A stretch of 54,735 nt of DNA from Amycolatopsis pittospori (GCF_013870525.1 NZ_JACBXD010000053.1:1-54735); one strand, 5' to 3'; positions 31,637 through 40,065 are shown, counted from the first letter of the stretch. The notes: generated from the sequence alone by a model not told the origin. Numbers and translations are program-made.

Positions 31637-32836
31637 TTAACCCACCGGCGCTTCCCACTCGATCCGGTGCTGCCACATGAAGGCGTTCGGGTCCTCCTGC
31701 GGCGGGTTCTTGAACGCCCGCGTGATGAAGAAGTCCCGGATCACCCGTCCGACGGGTCCGACCGCCTTCGCGTCGCCGTTGCGCTTGCCGCGCTCGACGA
31801 CGGCTTCGACGCGCTTGCGCCGGAGGCCTTCGTAGGTGGCGAGTGCCTTCGGGATCGAGGGCACGTCGCGCAGGCATCGCGCCAGGGTGACGGCGTCTTC
31901 GATGGCCATCGCCGCGCCTTGGCCCGCGGCCGGTGAGGTCGCGTGCGCGGCGTCGCCGATGATCACCATCTTGTCCGTCCGCCAGGTCGGGACGCTCGGG
32001 AAGTCGTACGTCGCCCAAGGCCGGTAGATCTCCCGGGTCGCGCGCACGATGTCGACGGCCGGGGTGCGGTCCACGGCCAGTTGCCGGATCAGCTCCCCGC
32101 GCCAGGCGTCGCCGGTCATCGTGGCGAGCTCCGTTTGCGACGGATCCTGCTTCCGGGGGACGTTCGCGAACCACCAGACGCGGCCGTCCGGATGGACGAC
32201 GTGCGCGAAGAACAGCCGCTTGCCGAAGGTCATGTGCAGGACGCCGGGCTCATCGTCCAGGCGTACGCCCTCGGCCAGCCCACCGGTGTTCAGCAGCGGA
32301 ACGTAGCGCGGTGACGGTGCCTGCGGGTCGATGATCCGCCGCACCCGCGAGCGGAGTCCGTCCGCGCCGACCAGCAGATCGCCTTCGGACGACGAACCGT
32401 CCTCGAACGTCGCGAGTACACCCGAAGCGGTCTCGCGCGCGTCTGCCAAACGTTTGCCATAGCGGACTTCGATGCCGCGTCTGACGGCCTCGTCGCGTAG
32501 GCCGACGTAGAGGTCCGAGCGCAGGACGGTCTGGCTCGTGGTTCCGTCGGCCAGCATCCCGCCCAGCGCGAAGTCGGCCAGTTCGCGGCCGTTCCCGAGG
32601 TGCATCTTGATCCTCGGGGTGTCGAATCCCAGGTTCTTGACCAGGCCTTTCAGTCCCAGTGGCTCCAGTGCGCCGAGTCCGTTCACCGCGAGCGTCAGGA
32701 ACGCGCCGACGCCCTCAGCGGTCCGGTCGTACGCCTCGTGGATCACCGCCTCGTGCCCCGTCTCGTGCAGTGCGATCGCCGTGATCGTGCCCGCGATACC
32801 CCCGCCGGCGATCAGTACCTTCGCCATGTCCTTCAT
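31637..32836 (-). CDS. FAD-dependent aromatic monooxygenase (PheA/TfdB class)
   Basis: The protein has 399 residues. FAD motifs: KVLIAGGGIAGTITAIALHE (GxGxxG-like), VGADGLRSRVRRIIDPQ (DG motif) and GDAAHATSPAAGQGAAMAIE (GD motif, FAD ribityl). This is class A flavoprotein monooxygenase architecture as in zeaxanthin epoxidase-like or salicylate hydroxylase-like enzymes; substrate not readable. ATG 32836 or 32827 are both possible, without a strong RBS. It is divergent from a MarR gene 65 bp away that probably controls it. Confidence 0.88.
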   Translation of the reverse strand: MKDMAKVLIAGGGIAGTITAIALHETGHEAVIHEAYDRTAEGVGAFLTLAVNGLGALEPLGLKGLVKNLGFDTPRIKMHLGNGRELADFALGGMLADGTTSQTVLRSDLYVGLRDEAVRRGIEVRYGKRLADARETASGVLATFEDGSSSEGDLLVGADGLRSRVRRIIDPQAPSPRYVPLLNTGGLAEGVRLDDEPGVLHMTFGKRLFFAHVVHPDGRVWWFANVPRKQDPSQTELATMTGDAWRGELIRQLAVDRTPAVDIVRATREIYRPWATYDFPSVPTWRTDKMVIIGDAAHATSPAAGQGAAMAIEDAVTLARCLRDVPSIPKALATYEGLRRKRVEAVVERGKRNGDAKAVGPVGRVIRDFFITRAFKNPPQEDPNAFMWQHRIEWEAPVG

Positions 32837-32846
32837 CCCATCGAAT

Positions 32847-32880
32847 CTCTTAGAAACTAATTCGTTCTGTCGAACTAAAG
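32847..32880. promoter_or_regulatory. MarR-type operator region between monooxygenase and MarR genes
   Basis: An AT-rich stretch with an imperfect inverted repeat (CTAATTCG-N6-CGAACTAA, about 32856-32877) lies in the 65-bp divergent gap. This is the usual place for a MarR operator that controls both genes. Confidence 0.45.
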
Positions 32881-32900
32881 ACTCCGTTAGGCTGGCCGAT

Positions 32901-33362
32901 GTGTCAAGTGAGCGAGCGGAGCTGGTCGGGCGGGTCCTCAGTGGGTCGCGGGCGCTGTCGACCGAGACGGTCATGTTCCATACGGCGATCGCCGAGCAGA
33001 GGGGGCTTTCGGCCGTCGAGAGCAAGGTGACCGACTACCTCGCTCGCCTCGGCCCTCAGACGCCGAAGGATCTGTCGCGGCTCTCGGGGCTCGCGCCGGC
33101 GTCGATCACCGCGCTCATCGACAGGCTCGTGGGCAAGGGTGTCGTCGTGCGGAAACCGCATCCCGAAGACCGGCGGAAGGTGCTCATCGAGATCGACGGG
33201 GCGATGACGGCCGGCGCCGCCCCGCTGTGGGATCACCTGGTGAAGTCGGTCCGCGAGGCCTGCGAGAAGTACACGGACAGTGAGCTCGGGACGGTGATCC
33301 GCTTCTTGGAGGACGCCGCGGCGATTACGCACGACTCCACAGGTCGCATCACAGACCGCTGA
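32901..33362 (+). CDS. MarR family transcriptional regulator
   Basis: The protein has 153 residues from the GTG at 32901. The winged helix-turn-helix is SAVESKVTDYLARLGPQTPK-DLSRLSGLAPASITALIDRL, with wing VVVRKPHPEDRRKVLIEIDG. Dimerisation helices lie at both ends. Position opposite the FAD monooxygenase suggests ligand-dependent control of it. The frame is open far upstream but only this start fits the domain. Confidence 0.88.
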   Translation: MSSERAELVGRVLSGSRALSTETVMFHTAIAEQRGLSAVESKVTDYLARLGPQTPKDLSRLSGLAPASITALIDRLVGKGVVVRKPHPEDRRKVLIEIDGAMTAGAAPLWDHLVKSVREACEKYTDSELGTVIRFLEDAAAITHDSTGRITDR

Positions 33363-33420
33363 CCGGTATTACTACTTTCGGGGGTATTGCCGTAACCAGT
33401 TCGTGATAGTTTTCGGCCTC

Positions 33421-34176
33421 GTGTCCCCCAAAAGAGCAAGAAACCGGTTACTTCTTGTCACGCTCAGCTTTCTGCTGGGTGGTGTGATCGCCAGCGCGAG
33501 CTACCTGATGGTGACCGACCGGTTCCAGGGAACGGCACTGAGCAACCTGTCGTTGAGCGTGCCCGACACCAAGGGCAAGTCCGGCGAGGCACTCGCGAAG
33601 CCTCCCGCCTACTTCGGCCAGACGACCTCTCCGGCGCCCGGGGACACCGCTCCCGGTTCGGCAGCCCCGACGTCGTCCTCGGTGGCCCCCACTTCCTCCT
33701 CCGCCCCGCCCAGCTCGTCTTCCGCCCCGGCTGAGCCGCCCGCTCAGACGTCGGATGCCCCCAAGCCCGCCCCGAGCAAGAACCCGGAACCGCCTCGTTC
33801 CACGGACAACTCGGTCGCCGGGCAGGTCATCGCGCTGGTCAACTCCGAGCGCGCCGACGCCGGCTGCTCGCCGGTGAGCAACGAATCGCGCCTCGCGGCC
33901 GCGGCGCAGGGGCACAGCGACGACATGTCGGCCCGGAACTACTTCTCGCACACCACTCCGGAGGGCGTCACGTTCGACCAGCGCATCCGGGCCGCCGGCT
34001 ACAGCAAGCCGGGTGCGGAGAACATCGCCAAGGGTCAGTCATCGGCCGCCAAGGTGATGGACGCGTGGATGAACTCCGAAGGGCACCGCGCGAACATCCT
34101 CAACTGCAAGCTGACGAAGATCGGCGTGGGCCTGAACACCAAGGGCATGTACTGGACCCAGAACTTCGGCTACTGA
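33421..34176 (+). CDS. Membrane-anchored or secreted CAP-domain (SCP/PR-1) protein
   Basis: The protein has 251 residues from the GTG at 33421 (GTG 33403 possible). An N-terminal signal/anchor (LLLVTLSFLLGGVIASASYL) is followed by a long Pro/Ser/Thr linker (residues ~55-130). The CAP domain follows (~130-251): VIALVNSERADAGCSPVSNE, AAQGHSDDMSARNYFSHTTP, GAENIAKGQ and AWMNSEGHRANILNC. The key His and Glu of CAP (GHSDDM, HTTPEG, AENIA, SEGHR) are present. Extracellular role unknown. Confidence 0.88.
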   Translation: MSPKRARNRLLLVTLSFLLGGVIASASYLMVTDRFQGTALSNLSLSVPDTKGKSGEALAKPPAYFGQTTSPAPGDTAPGSAAPTSSSVAPTSSSAPPSSSSAPAEPPAQTSDAPKPAPSKNPEPPRSTDNSVAGQVIALVNSERADAGCSPVSNESRLAAAAQGHSDDMSARNYFSHTTPEGVTFDQRIRAAGYSKPGAENIAKGQSSAAKVMDAWMNSEGHRANILNCKLTKIGVGLNTKGMYWTQNFGY

Positions 34177-35165
34177 CCCTTTTCCCATCGTTCGGCGATG
34201 TCGCCGTAGCGGGCCAGTACCGCGGCGCGTAGCTCGGGATCCGTTCGCGGGACCGGTTCGATGAACACCTCGGTGACATCGCCGAACGCCTGCGTCAGTT
34301 CGGCCGCCAGCCGGACGCAGGCGCCTTCGACGTCCGCGGCGCCCAGCGCATCGTCGAAGTCGACGCGGGTGCACACGAGCACCTGATCGGTGCCCATCAG
34401 CATGGTCTGCAGGTCGACGACGGCCTCGATCTCGGGTGCGCCCACCAGGTGGTCCCGCACGCCGCGGACCAGCCTCGGATCCGCCTGCCTGCCGATGAGC
34501 AGGCCCCGGTTGGTGCGCCCGAGCACGTAGGCGACCAGCGCCAGCAGGATGCCGATCGCGATCGACGCCGCGCCGTCCCAGACGTGCGAACCGGTGAGCT
34601 GGTGCAGGCCGATCCCGGCGAAGGCCAGCAGCAGGCCGATCAGCGCCGCGGAGTCCTCGAACAGCACCGTCTTCGGTGCCGGGTCGTCGATCATCCGCAG
34701 GTAGACCGAGATCTTCTGACCCGATTCGGCGGCGTCGCGCCGCACCTGCCGTACGGCCTGGAGCCACGAGACCGACTCGAGCACGAAGGCGATCGCGAGG
34801 ACGATGTAGCCGACGATCGGATCGGTCTGCTCGGTCGCTTCGCCGAACACCGTCGAAAAGCCTTCGTAGAGCGCGAACATCGCGCCCGAGGCGAAGATCG
34901 ACACCGCCGCCAGCAGCGACCAGAAGTACCGCTCCTTGCCGTACCCGAAGGGGTGCACGCGGTCGGCGGGCCGGTCCGAGCGTTTCAGCGCGGTCAACAG
35001 GAGGACTTCGGTGATCGTGTCGGCCACCGAGTGCGCGGCCTCGGAGAGCATCGCGCCGGAGCCGGTGATGATCCCGGCGATCAGTTTCAGCACCGCGATG
35101 GCGAGGTTGACCCCGCCCGCCAGCACTACGGTCAGGGTGCTTTCGCCACCGGGTTCTTCACTCAC
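34170..35165 (-). CDS. Cation diffusion facilitator (CDF) transporter
   Basis: The protein has 331 residues from the GTG at 35165. Six membrane helices: the first pair holds AMLSEAAHSVADTITEVLLL with the H-x-x-x-D metal site; helix 5 holds LFEDSAALIGLLLAFAGIGL with another D. HPFGYGKERYFWSLLAA is the conserved cytoplasmic loop. A cytosolic C-terminal domain (~230-331) contains LMGTDQVLVCTRVDFDDALG. Metal (zinc or iron group) is not certain. The 3' end overlaps the CAP gene stop by 7 bp. Confidence 0.9.
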   Translation of the reverse strand: MSEEPGGESTLTVVLAGGVNLAIAVLKLIAGIITGSGAMLSEAAHSVADTITEVLLLTALKRSDRPADRVHPFGYGKERYFWSLLAAVSIFASGAMFALYEGFSTVFGEATEQTDPIVGYIVLAIAFVLESVSWLQAVRQVRRDAAESGQKISVYLRMIDDPAPKTVLFEDSAALIGLLLAFAGIGLHQLTGSHVWDGAASIAIGILLALVAYVLGRTNRGLLIGRQADPRLVRGVRDHLVGAPEIEAVVDLQTMLMGTDQVLVCTRVDFDDALGAADVEGACVRLAAELTQAFGDVTEVFIEPVPRTDPELRAAVLARYGDIAERWEKGQ

Positions 35166-35195
35166 GTTGCGTAGCGTAGTGCGAGTGCGCCGATC

Positions 35196-35708
35196 TCACA
35201 GACGACGCAAACCCTGCAGGACGCGTTCCATCAACGCGAGTGCCGGATGACCATCGAATTCAGCCTGCGTTTCATGAACGGTAACCAAACCGAGTTCGGC
35301 CATGTCACCCAAAAGGACCTTTGCAACGCCGAGCGGAACACTTAACGAGGCGGCGACTTCGGCGACCGAAGTCGGACGGCGGCACAGTGACCGGACGGAA
35401 TGGAATTCCACGCTGAACCCCGGCGCGCTCCAGGGGGCGTCATTGCGGACCGAGATCATCGCTTCGATGGCGAAGTTCCGCTTGGATTGCGTGCGTCCGC
35501 CCGTGCGGACGTACGGGCGGACGCGCGTGCGTTTCTGCTGCTGGCGCGGCGGACGCCGGGCGGCCGGGATGCTGGGGATGGTCGCTTCCTGAGCCATTCG
35601 GGCGAGCGCCGCGGCCGAAGGGAGCCGGGTGGACGGACGAAGAGTCGACGAGCCCGGCATCGCGAGGCGGTGTTCCTTGCCCGGACGGAGTTCGTGCCGG
35701 TTGCCCAT
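35196..35708 (-). CDS. Orphan DUF742-domain protein
   Basis: The protein has 170 residues; ATG 35708 follows GAGGAAATCA. The C-terminal ~100 residues are a DUF742 domain (RPYVRTGGRTQSKRNFAIEA, CRRPTSVAEVAASLSVPLGV, AKVLLGDMAELGLVTVH, with the end ALMERVLQGLRRL). A basic Arg/Gln-rich segment (RRPPRQQQKRTRVRPYVR) precedes it. DUF742 normally sits in conservon operons with a sensor kinase, a roadblock protein and a small GTPase; none is adjacent here. The role of a single copy is unclear; DNA binding through the winged-helix-like domain is possible. Confidence 0.82.
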   Translation of the reverse strand: MGNRHELRPGKEHRLAMPGSSTLRPSTRLPSAAALARMAQEATIPSIPAARRPPRQQQKRTRVRPYVRTGGRTQSKRNFAIEAMISVRNDAPWSAPGFSVEFHSVRSLCRRPTSVAEVAASLSVPLGVAKVLLGDMAELGLVTVHETQAEFDGHPALALMERVLQGLRRL

Positions 35709-35843
35709 TGATTTCCTCGCCCCATTTCTTCGTCGCGAAAGGAACCTCGCGGACGACAACGGCAACGAGGAAACGCCAGCTTATCGTTGCCGTGTACCGC
35801 CGAACGGGTAAGGGAAGGAAAGGTCGGACTTCAGATAAAACGC

Positions 35844-35886
35844 GAGGGAACATTCTCTCGCATTATGTGCGAGAGAATGTTCCCTC
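35844..35886. terminator. Long hairpin, 19-bp perfect arms, after etfD
   Basis: Arms 35844-35862 and 35868-35886 with a TTATG loop lie 14 bp past the stop of the gene ending at 35900. It probably ends the etfD transcript. Confidence 0.82.
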
Positions 35887-35899
35887 CGAGCTCGACGTT

Positions 35900-38194
35900 C
35901 TACTTGTCTTCCTCCGGAAGAGTGGTTCCGGCGGTCGTTTCGTCGGCCGGTGCTTCGGCCTTGTCGTCGAGTTCAGCATCTGAGACGGCGTCGAGCGACG
36001 GCGCGCCCGCCGGGACCAGCTGTGGCTCCGGCTTGCGCTTGACGGCCGTCAGGAGCAGCTGCGCGACGTCGACGATCTCGACCTTCTCGCTCGCCTGTCC
36101 GTCGCTCTGGCGGGCGGTGAGACCGTCGTTGAGCATCACCTTGCAGAACGGGCAGCCGGTCGCGATCTTCGACGGCGCGGTGCCGAGCGCCTCGTCCACG
36201 CGCTCGACGTTGATCCGCTTGCCGATCTTCTCTTCCATCCACATCCGCGCGCCGCCGGCGCCGCAGCACATCGAGCGGTCGCCGTGCCGCGGCATCTCCC
36301 GCAGCGTCGCGCCGGTGGCCCCGACGAGCTCACGCGGAGCGTCGTAGACCTTGTTGTGGCGGCCCAGGTAGCACGGGTCGTGGTAGGTGACGTCCTCGGC
36401 GACCGGCGCCACCGGGGTCAGGTGCTTCTCCCGAACCAAGCGGTTGAGCAGCTGGGTGTGGTGCACGACGTCGAACTGGCCGCCCAGCTCCGGGTACTCG
36501 TTCGCGAGGGTGTTGAAGCAGTGCGCACAGGTGACGACCACCTTGCGTGCCTTGCGTTCGCGGCCCTCGAACACCGAGTTCAGGATCTCGACGTTCTGCT
36601 GCGCCAGCATCTGGAACAGGAACTCGTTACCCGCGCGGCGGGCCGGGTCACCGGTGCAGGACTCCTCCGAGCCGAGCACCGTGTACTTCACGCCCGCGAT
36701 GTGCAGCAGTTCCGCGACGGCCCGCGTGGTCTTCTTCGCGCGGTCCTCGAACGCGCCGGCACAGCCGACCCAGAAGAGGTACTCGGTGTCGCCGAGGTCG
36801 CCGTCGAACACCGGCACCTCGAAGTCGAGGTCCTCGGTCCAGGCGAGCCGGTCCTTGGCGTTCTGGCCCCACGGGTTGCCCTTGTTCTCCAGGTTCTTGA
36901 ACATCCCGTTGAGCTCGCTGGGGAACGAGGACTCGATCATCACCTGGTAGCGGCGCATGTCGACGATGTGGTCGACGTGCTCGATGTCCACCGGGCACTG
37001 CTCGACGCAGGCGCCGCAGGAGGTGCAGGACCACAGCACGTCTGGGTCGATGACGCCGCCGTCGTCGCCGATGAGCGCCTTCTGGGACTCGGCGATCGCG
37101 AGGACGTCGATGCCCGCGTACATGTTGTCTCCGGAGAGGCCGACCTCGTCGCCCGCCATGTCGCGCTTGCCGCCCGCGAGCAGGTACGGCGCCTTCGCGT
37201 AGGCGTGGTCGCGAAGCTGCGTGATGAGCAGCTTCGGCGAGAGTGGCTTGCCCGTGTTCCACGCGGGGCACTGCGACTGGCAGCGACCGCATTCGGTGCA
37301 GGTGGAGAAGTCCAGCCAGCCCTTCCAGCTGAAGTCCTCGACCTTGCCGACGCCGAAGGTGTCTTCGTCCGGGTCCGCCTCTTCGAGGTCGAGCACCTTG
37401 CCGTTGCTCATCATCGGCTTGAGCGCGCCCAGCGCGACGCCGCCGTCGGCCTCGCGCTTGAAGTAGATGTTGAAGAAGGCGCTGAACCGGTGCCAGGCGA
37501 TCCCCATGGTCATCGTGCGCGCGATGACGAACAGCCAGATGGTGGCGCTCATCAGCTTGACGAACGCGAATACCGAGACCAGGTTCGGGCTGGCGGGCAG
37601 CAGCTCACCGATCGGGTGCGAGACGAACGCGGCCCAGACCGGGGTCTCGTGGACGTTCAGCGCGGACTTCGCGGCGCGGACACCGATGATGCCGATGCCC
37701 TCGATGAGCACGACGGCCTCGATGAAGTACGCCCACTTGAAGTTGGAGCCCTGGAAGCGGGACTGCCGGTCCGCGCGGCGCGGGTGGTTCTTCTGGCGGA
37801 TCCAGATCAGCACCAGGATGCCGACGATGGTGCCGACGCCGAGCAGCTCCATGAGCAGCTGGAACAGCGACCAGTCGTCGAGGATGGGCCAGCCCCAGGT
37901 CGGGACGAAGACCTCGCCGTAGGCCTCGAACAGGGCCAGCGATCCGATCAGGAAGCCCCACATGACCAGCCAGTGCGCCGGGCCGACGCTCTTGACCTTG
38001 TTCATGCGGGTGTGCGCCGCGAATTCCTTGATCAGGGTCTTCATGCGCGCCGCGAACGGGCCGTTGCGGGTCGAGTCGGGCTGCCCGAGCCGGATCACGC
38101 GCACGAAGCGCGCGATGGTCGCGGCGAACATCCCCCAGGCGACGATGCCCAGGAGGACCGCGATCCCGCCGAGCGTCAGCTGTACAGCGCCCAT
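35900..38194 (-). CDS. etfD: Membrane Fe-S oxidoreductase, EtfD-like (Rv0338c type)
   Basis: The protein has 764 residues. Residues 1-260 hold membrane helices typical of a NarI-like haem b module (GGIAVLLGIVAWGMFAATIA; LVMWGFLIGSLALFEAYGEV). Two 4Fe-4S ferredoxin motifs follow (CTECGRCQSQCPAWN; CTSCGACVEQCPVDI). Two CCG domains close it (DPCYLGRHNKVYD, MCCGAGGARMWM, and the earlier YLFWVGCAGAF...SEESCTGDPA). The architecture equals EtfD of mycobacteria, which accepts electrons from EtfAB during beta-oxidation and passes them to the quinone pool. Etf genes are not in this window. An acidic Ala-rich tail ends the protein. Confidence 0.9.
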   Translation of the reverse strand: MGAVQLTLGGIAVLLGIVAWGMFAATIARFVRVIRLGQPDSTRNGPFAARMKTLIKEFAAHTRMNKVKSVGPAHWLVMWGFLIGSLALFEAYGEVFVPTWGWPILDDWSLFQLLMELLGVGTIVGILVLIWIRQKNHPRRADRQSRFQGSNFKWAYFIEAVVLIEGIGIIGVRAAKSALNVHETPVWAAFVSHPIGELLPASPNLVSVFAFVKLMSATIWLFVIARTMTMGIAWHRFSAFFNIYFKREADGGVALGALKPMMSNGKVLDLEEADPDEDTFGVGKVEDFSWKGWLDFSTCTECGRCQSQCPAWNTGKPLSPKLLITQLRDHAYAKAPYLLAGGKRDMAGDEVGLSGDNMYAGIDVLAIAESQKALIGDDGGVIDPDVLWSCTSCGACVEQCPVDIEHVDHIVDMRRYQVMIESSFPSELNGMFKNLENKGNPWGQNAKDRLAWTEDLDFEVPVFDGDLGDTEYLFWVGCAGAFEDRAKKTTRAVAELLHIAGVKYTVLGSEESCTGDPARRAGNEFLFQMLAQQNVEILNSVFEGRERKARKVVVTCAHCFNTLANEYPELGGQFDVVHHTQLLNRLVREKHLTPVAPVAEDVTYHDPCYLGRHNKVYDAPRELVGATGATLREMPRHGDRSMCCGAGGARMWMEEKIGKRINVERVDEALGTAPSKIATGCPFCKVMLNDGLTARQSDGQASEKVEIVDVAQLLLTAVKRKPEPQLVPAGAPSLDAVSDAELDDKAEAPADETTAGTTLPEEDK

Positions 38195-38251
38195 CGTCGG
38201 GTGCCTTTCGTCCGAGTGAAGCGTGTGGTGGTTCGGGCAGACTAATGCTTC

Positions 38252-38265
38252 TTACTGATGGGTAA
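38252..38265. promoter_or_regulatory. TTAC-TGATGG-GTAA element upstream of etfD
   Basis: An interrupted palindrome 58-71 bp before the etfD ATG. The same TTAC-N6-GTAA design, at nearly the same distance, precedes the fadE5-like gene at 13748-13761. Confidence 0.45.
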
Positions 38266-38296
38266 CCCACTGACCGCGCCCAAGTCCCACCGATGT

Positions 38297-38330
38297 GGTG
38301 TACACCTCTCTTTGTTTTAAGACGATCGTC
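38297..38330. promoter_or_regulatory. Two 10-bp palindromes upstream of the SMR-TetR operon
   Basis: GGTGTACACC (38297-38306) and GACGATCGTC (38321-38330) are perfect palindromes in the promoter region of the transporter gene at 38348. One of them is a likely operator for the TetR protein encoded downstream. Confidence 0.45.
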
Positions 38331-38347
38331 CAGGTAGTTTTTGTGAC

Positions 38348-38674
38348 ATGGGTGCGTACCTTCTCCTCGCTTTGGCCATCGCCGCAGAGGTGACCGCCAC
38401 GGTCTCTTTGAAACTTTCCGAGGGCTTCAGCAAGGTGGGGCCGTCGATCGCCGTGGTCGTCGGCTACGCCGTCGCGTTCGTCGCGCTCGCGTACGTTCTG
38501 AAGGCCGGCGTGCCGGTGAGCGTCGCGTACGCGATCTGGGCCGCGGCCGGTGTCGCGCTGGTCGCGATCGTCGGCATCGTGTTCTTCAAGGAACCGGTCA
38601 ACCTCGCCGTCATCGGCGGGCTGGCGCTGGTGATCGGCGGTGTCGTGTTGATCGAGGCAGGGAGCGCGCACTAA
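38348..38674 (+). CDS. SMR (small multidrug resistance) transporter
   Basis: The protein has 108 residues and four helices. Helix 1 is AYLLLALAIAAEVTATVSLK, with the conserved Glu of the EmrE/QacE active site (AAEVTATVSLKLSEGF). Helices 2-4 are SIAVVVGYAVAFVALAYVLK, VSVAYAIWAAAGVALVAIVG and LAVIGGLALVIGGVVLIEAG. It exports cationic drugs in exchange for protons. It is followed without gap by its TetR regulator. Confidence 0.92.
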   Translation: MGAYLLLALAIAAEVTATVSLKLSEGFSKVGPSIAVVVGYAVAFVALAYVLKAGVPVSVAYAIWAAAGVALVAIVGIVFFKEPVNLAVIGGLALVIGGVVLIEAGSAH

Positions 38675-39235
38675 GTGAAGATCCAGGTCGACGGCCGGAA
38701 GGCCCGGGGCGAGAAGCGGCGCGAGGAGATCATCGCGGCCGCGTTGCGGGTGATCGAGCGGGACGGCGTCGCCGGGGTCACGCACCGGACGGTCGCCACC
38801 GAGGCGGGCGTGCCGACGGCTTCGACGACGTACCACTTCTCCAGCCTCGACGACCTGCTGATCGCGACCCTCATCTCGTGCGCGAGGGATATGGCGACCG
38901 AGGTCTACTGGATGATCGACCGCGCGCGTTCACGCGGCAGCCGCGGCGCCGAAGAGGTCGCCGGCCTGCTCGCGCAGGCGCTGGGCCCGCGGCGCGGCCG
39001 GACGATGGCGGAGTACGAGCTGTACCTGCTGGCCGCGCGGAAACCTGAGCTGCGGCCCGCCGCGCGGCGCTGGCTGGACGTGCTCACCTCGATGGTCCGG
39101 CACGACGACGAGGTCGCGTTCCGGGTGTTCCTCGCCGGGATCGACGGCCTGCTGATCCAGGGGCTCATCGACGACGAACCGCCCTCGGCGGAGGAGTTGC
39201 GGCCGGTGGTGGATTACCTGCTGAAACCCCGTTGA
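38675..39235 (+). CDS. TetR family transcriptional regulator
   Basis: The protein has 186 residues from the GTG at 38675, directly after the SMR stop. The N-terminal HTH is RREEIIAAALRVIERDGVAG-VTHRTVATEAGVPTASTTYH-F, with the usual F-x-x-x-D-x-L after it. The C-terminal ligand domain is helical and acidic. It probably represses the SMR transporter through the palindromes at 38297-38330. Confidence 0.9.
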   Translation: MKIQVDGRKARGEKRREEIIAAALRVIERDGVAGVTHRTVATEAGVPTASTTYHFSSLDDLLIATLISCARDMATEVYWMIDRARSRGSRGAEEVAGLLAQALGPRRGRTMAEYELYLLAARKPELRPAARRWLDVLTSMVRHDDEVAFRVFLAGIDGLLIQGLIDDEPPSAEELRPVVDYLLKPR

Positions 39236-39257
39236 CCAGCCGGGTAGCTTTCGGATC

Positions 39258-39692
39258 ATGAGGACTGTCGGTGCTTATGAACTGGACGACGATCCGGCGA
39301 GGGTGGACCTCGACGCGGTGTGGAAGTTCCTCTCCACCGGCGCCTACTGGGGCAAATGGCGTGACCGGGAAACGGTCGAGAAGGTCATCGAGAACGCGTG
39401 GCGCGTCGTAGGCGCGTACGAGGCTTCGAGCGGCCGTCTGGTCGGCTTCGCGCGGGCGTTCTCGGACACCGTCGGCAGCGCGTATCTCGCGGACGTCTTC
39501 GTCGTCGAGGACGCGCGCGGCACGGGGCTCGGCAAGGAACTGGTCCGGGAGATGATCGACAACGGGCCGGGTGCCGAGTTCCGGTGGATGCTGCACACCG
39601 CCGACGCGCACGGGATGTACCGGCCGTTCGGGTTCGGCGACCCGCCGGAGGGGCAGTACATGGAGCGAGGGCGCGCCAACGGCCAGGTCTAG
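39258..39692 (+). CDS. GNAT family N-acetyltransferase
   Basis: The protein has 144 residues. The N terminus (VDLDAVWKFLSTGAYWGKWR) and motif A (AYLADVFVVEDARGTGLGKE, R-G-T-G-L-G) fit the GNAT group with a Y-W-G-K-W-R segment. The end (HTADAHGMYRPFGFGDPPEG, then YMER) matches the short GNAT enzymes of this type. Substrate unknown. Confidence 0.87.
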   Translation: MRTVGAYELDDDPARVDLDAVWKFLSTGAYWGKWRDRETVEKVIENAWRVVGAYEASSGRLVGFARAFSDTVGSAYLADVFVVEDARGTGLGKELVREMIDNGPGAEFRWMLHTADAHGMYRPFGFGDPPEGQYMERGRANGQV

Positions 39693-39779
39693 AGCGGCCA
39701 GAAGTCCGTGAAGGGGTCGTGAGTGTTTTGGGTCGTTAGGGCCAACCGGGTCGTAGGTACCTACGGTCGGGCGGGTTGG

Positions 39780-39906
39780 CGTGACTGGACGGACGCCACA
39801 CGTGACTGGACGGACGGCAAGCGTGACTGGACGGACGTCACCGAGTGTCGTCCGTCTGATCACGGGCGTCGTCCGTCGGATCACATGTGCCGTCCACCCA
39901 GTCACG
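39780..39906. repeat. Six 16-bp cores: three direct, three inverted, 21-bp period
   Basis: Direct units of 21 bp start at 39780, 39801 and 39822 (CGTGACTGGACGGACG plus 5 variable bases). Inverse cores start at 39849, 39870 and 39891 (complement of CGTGATCAGACGGACG and relatives). The 21-bp period holds in both arms. Folded, the whole makes one long hairpin with three matched layers; as DNA it is six sites on one helix face. Confidence 0.85.
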
Positions 39907-40010
39907 CGAAAGCACCGACCCGGCCCGGCTTGGTCGTGTGGTGAAGGCGGTGAGAGCCAACCGGGTCTGAGGTACCCATTGGGTTCTGGCTGCGGTGGGT
40001 CGTAGGTCCG

Positions 40011-40065
40011 GTCCGTGAAGGCCTCCTTACCTACCCTGAAAGTAGGCAAGGAGGCCTTCACGGAC
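40011..40065. repeat. Long hairpin, 24-bp arms (one mismatch)
   Basis: Arms 40011-40034 and 40042-40065 pair except for one position; loop CCTGAAA. The outer word is GTCCGTGAAGGCCTCCTT, which also appears in part at 39705-39715. Confidence 0.85.

Noticed and set aside
36284..38245. 653-residue open frame on the plus strand
   Set aside because: Antisense shadow of etfD; the real gene carries the Fe-S motifs.
39780..39906. CRISPR array
   Set aside because: Repeats are only 16-21 bp, abut without unique spacers, and half are inverted; no cas genes.
39723..40005. Short frames with repeated RDWTD or VTGRT peptides
   Set aside because: They are translations of the 21-bp repeat array and have no independent coding evidence.
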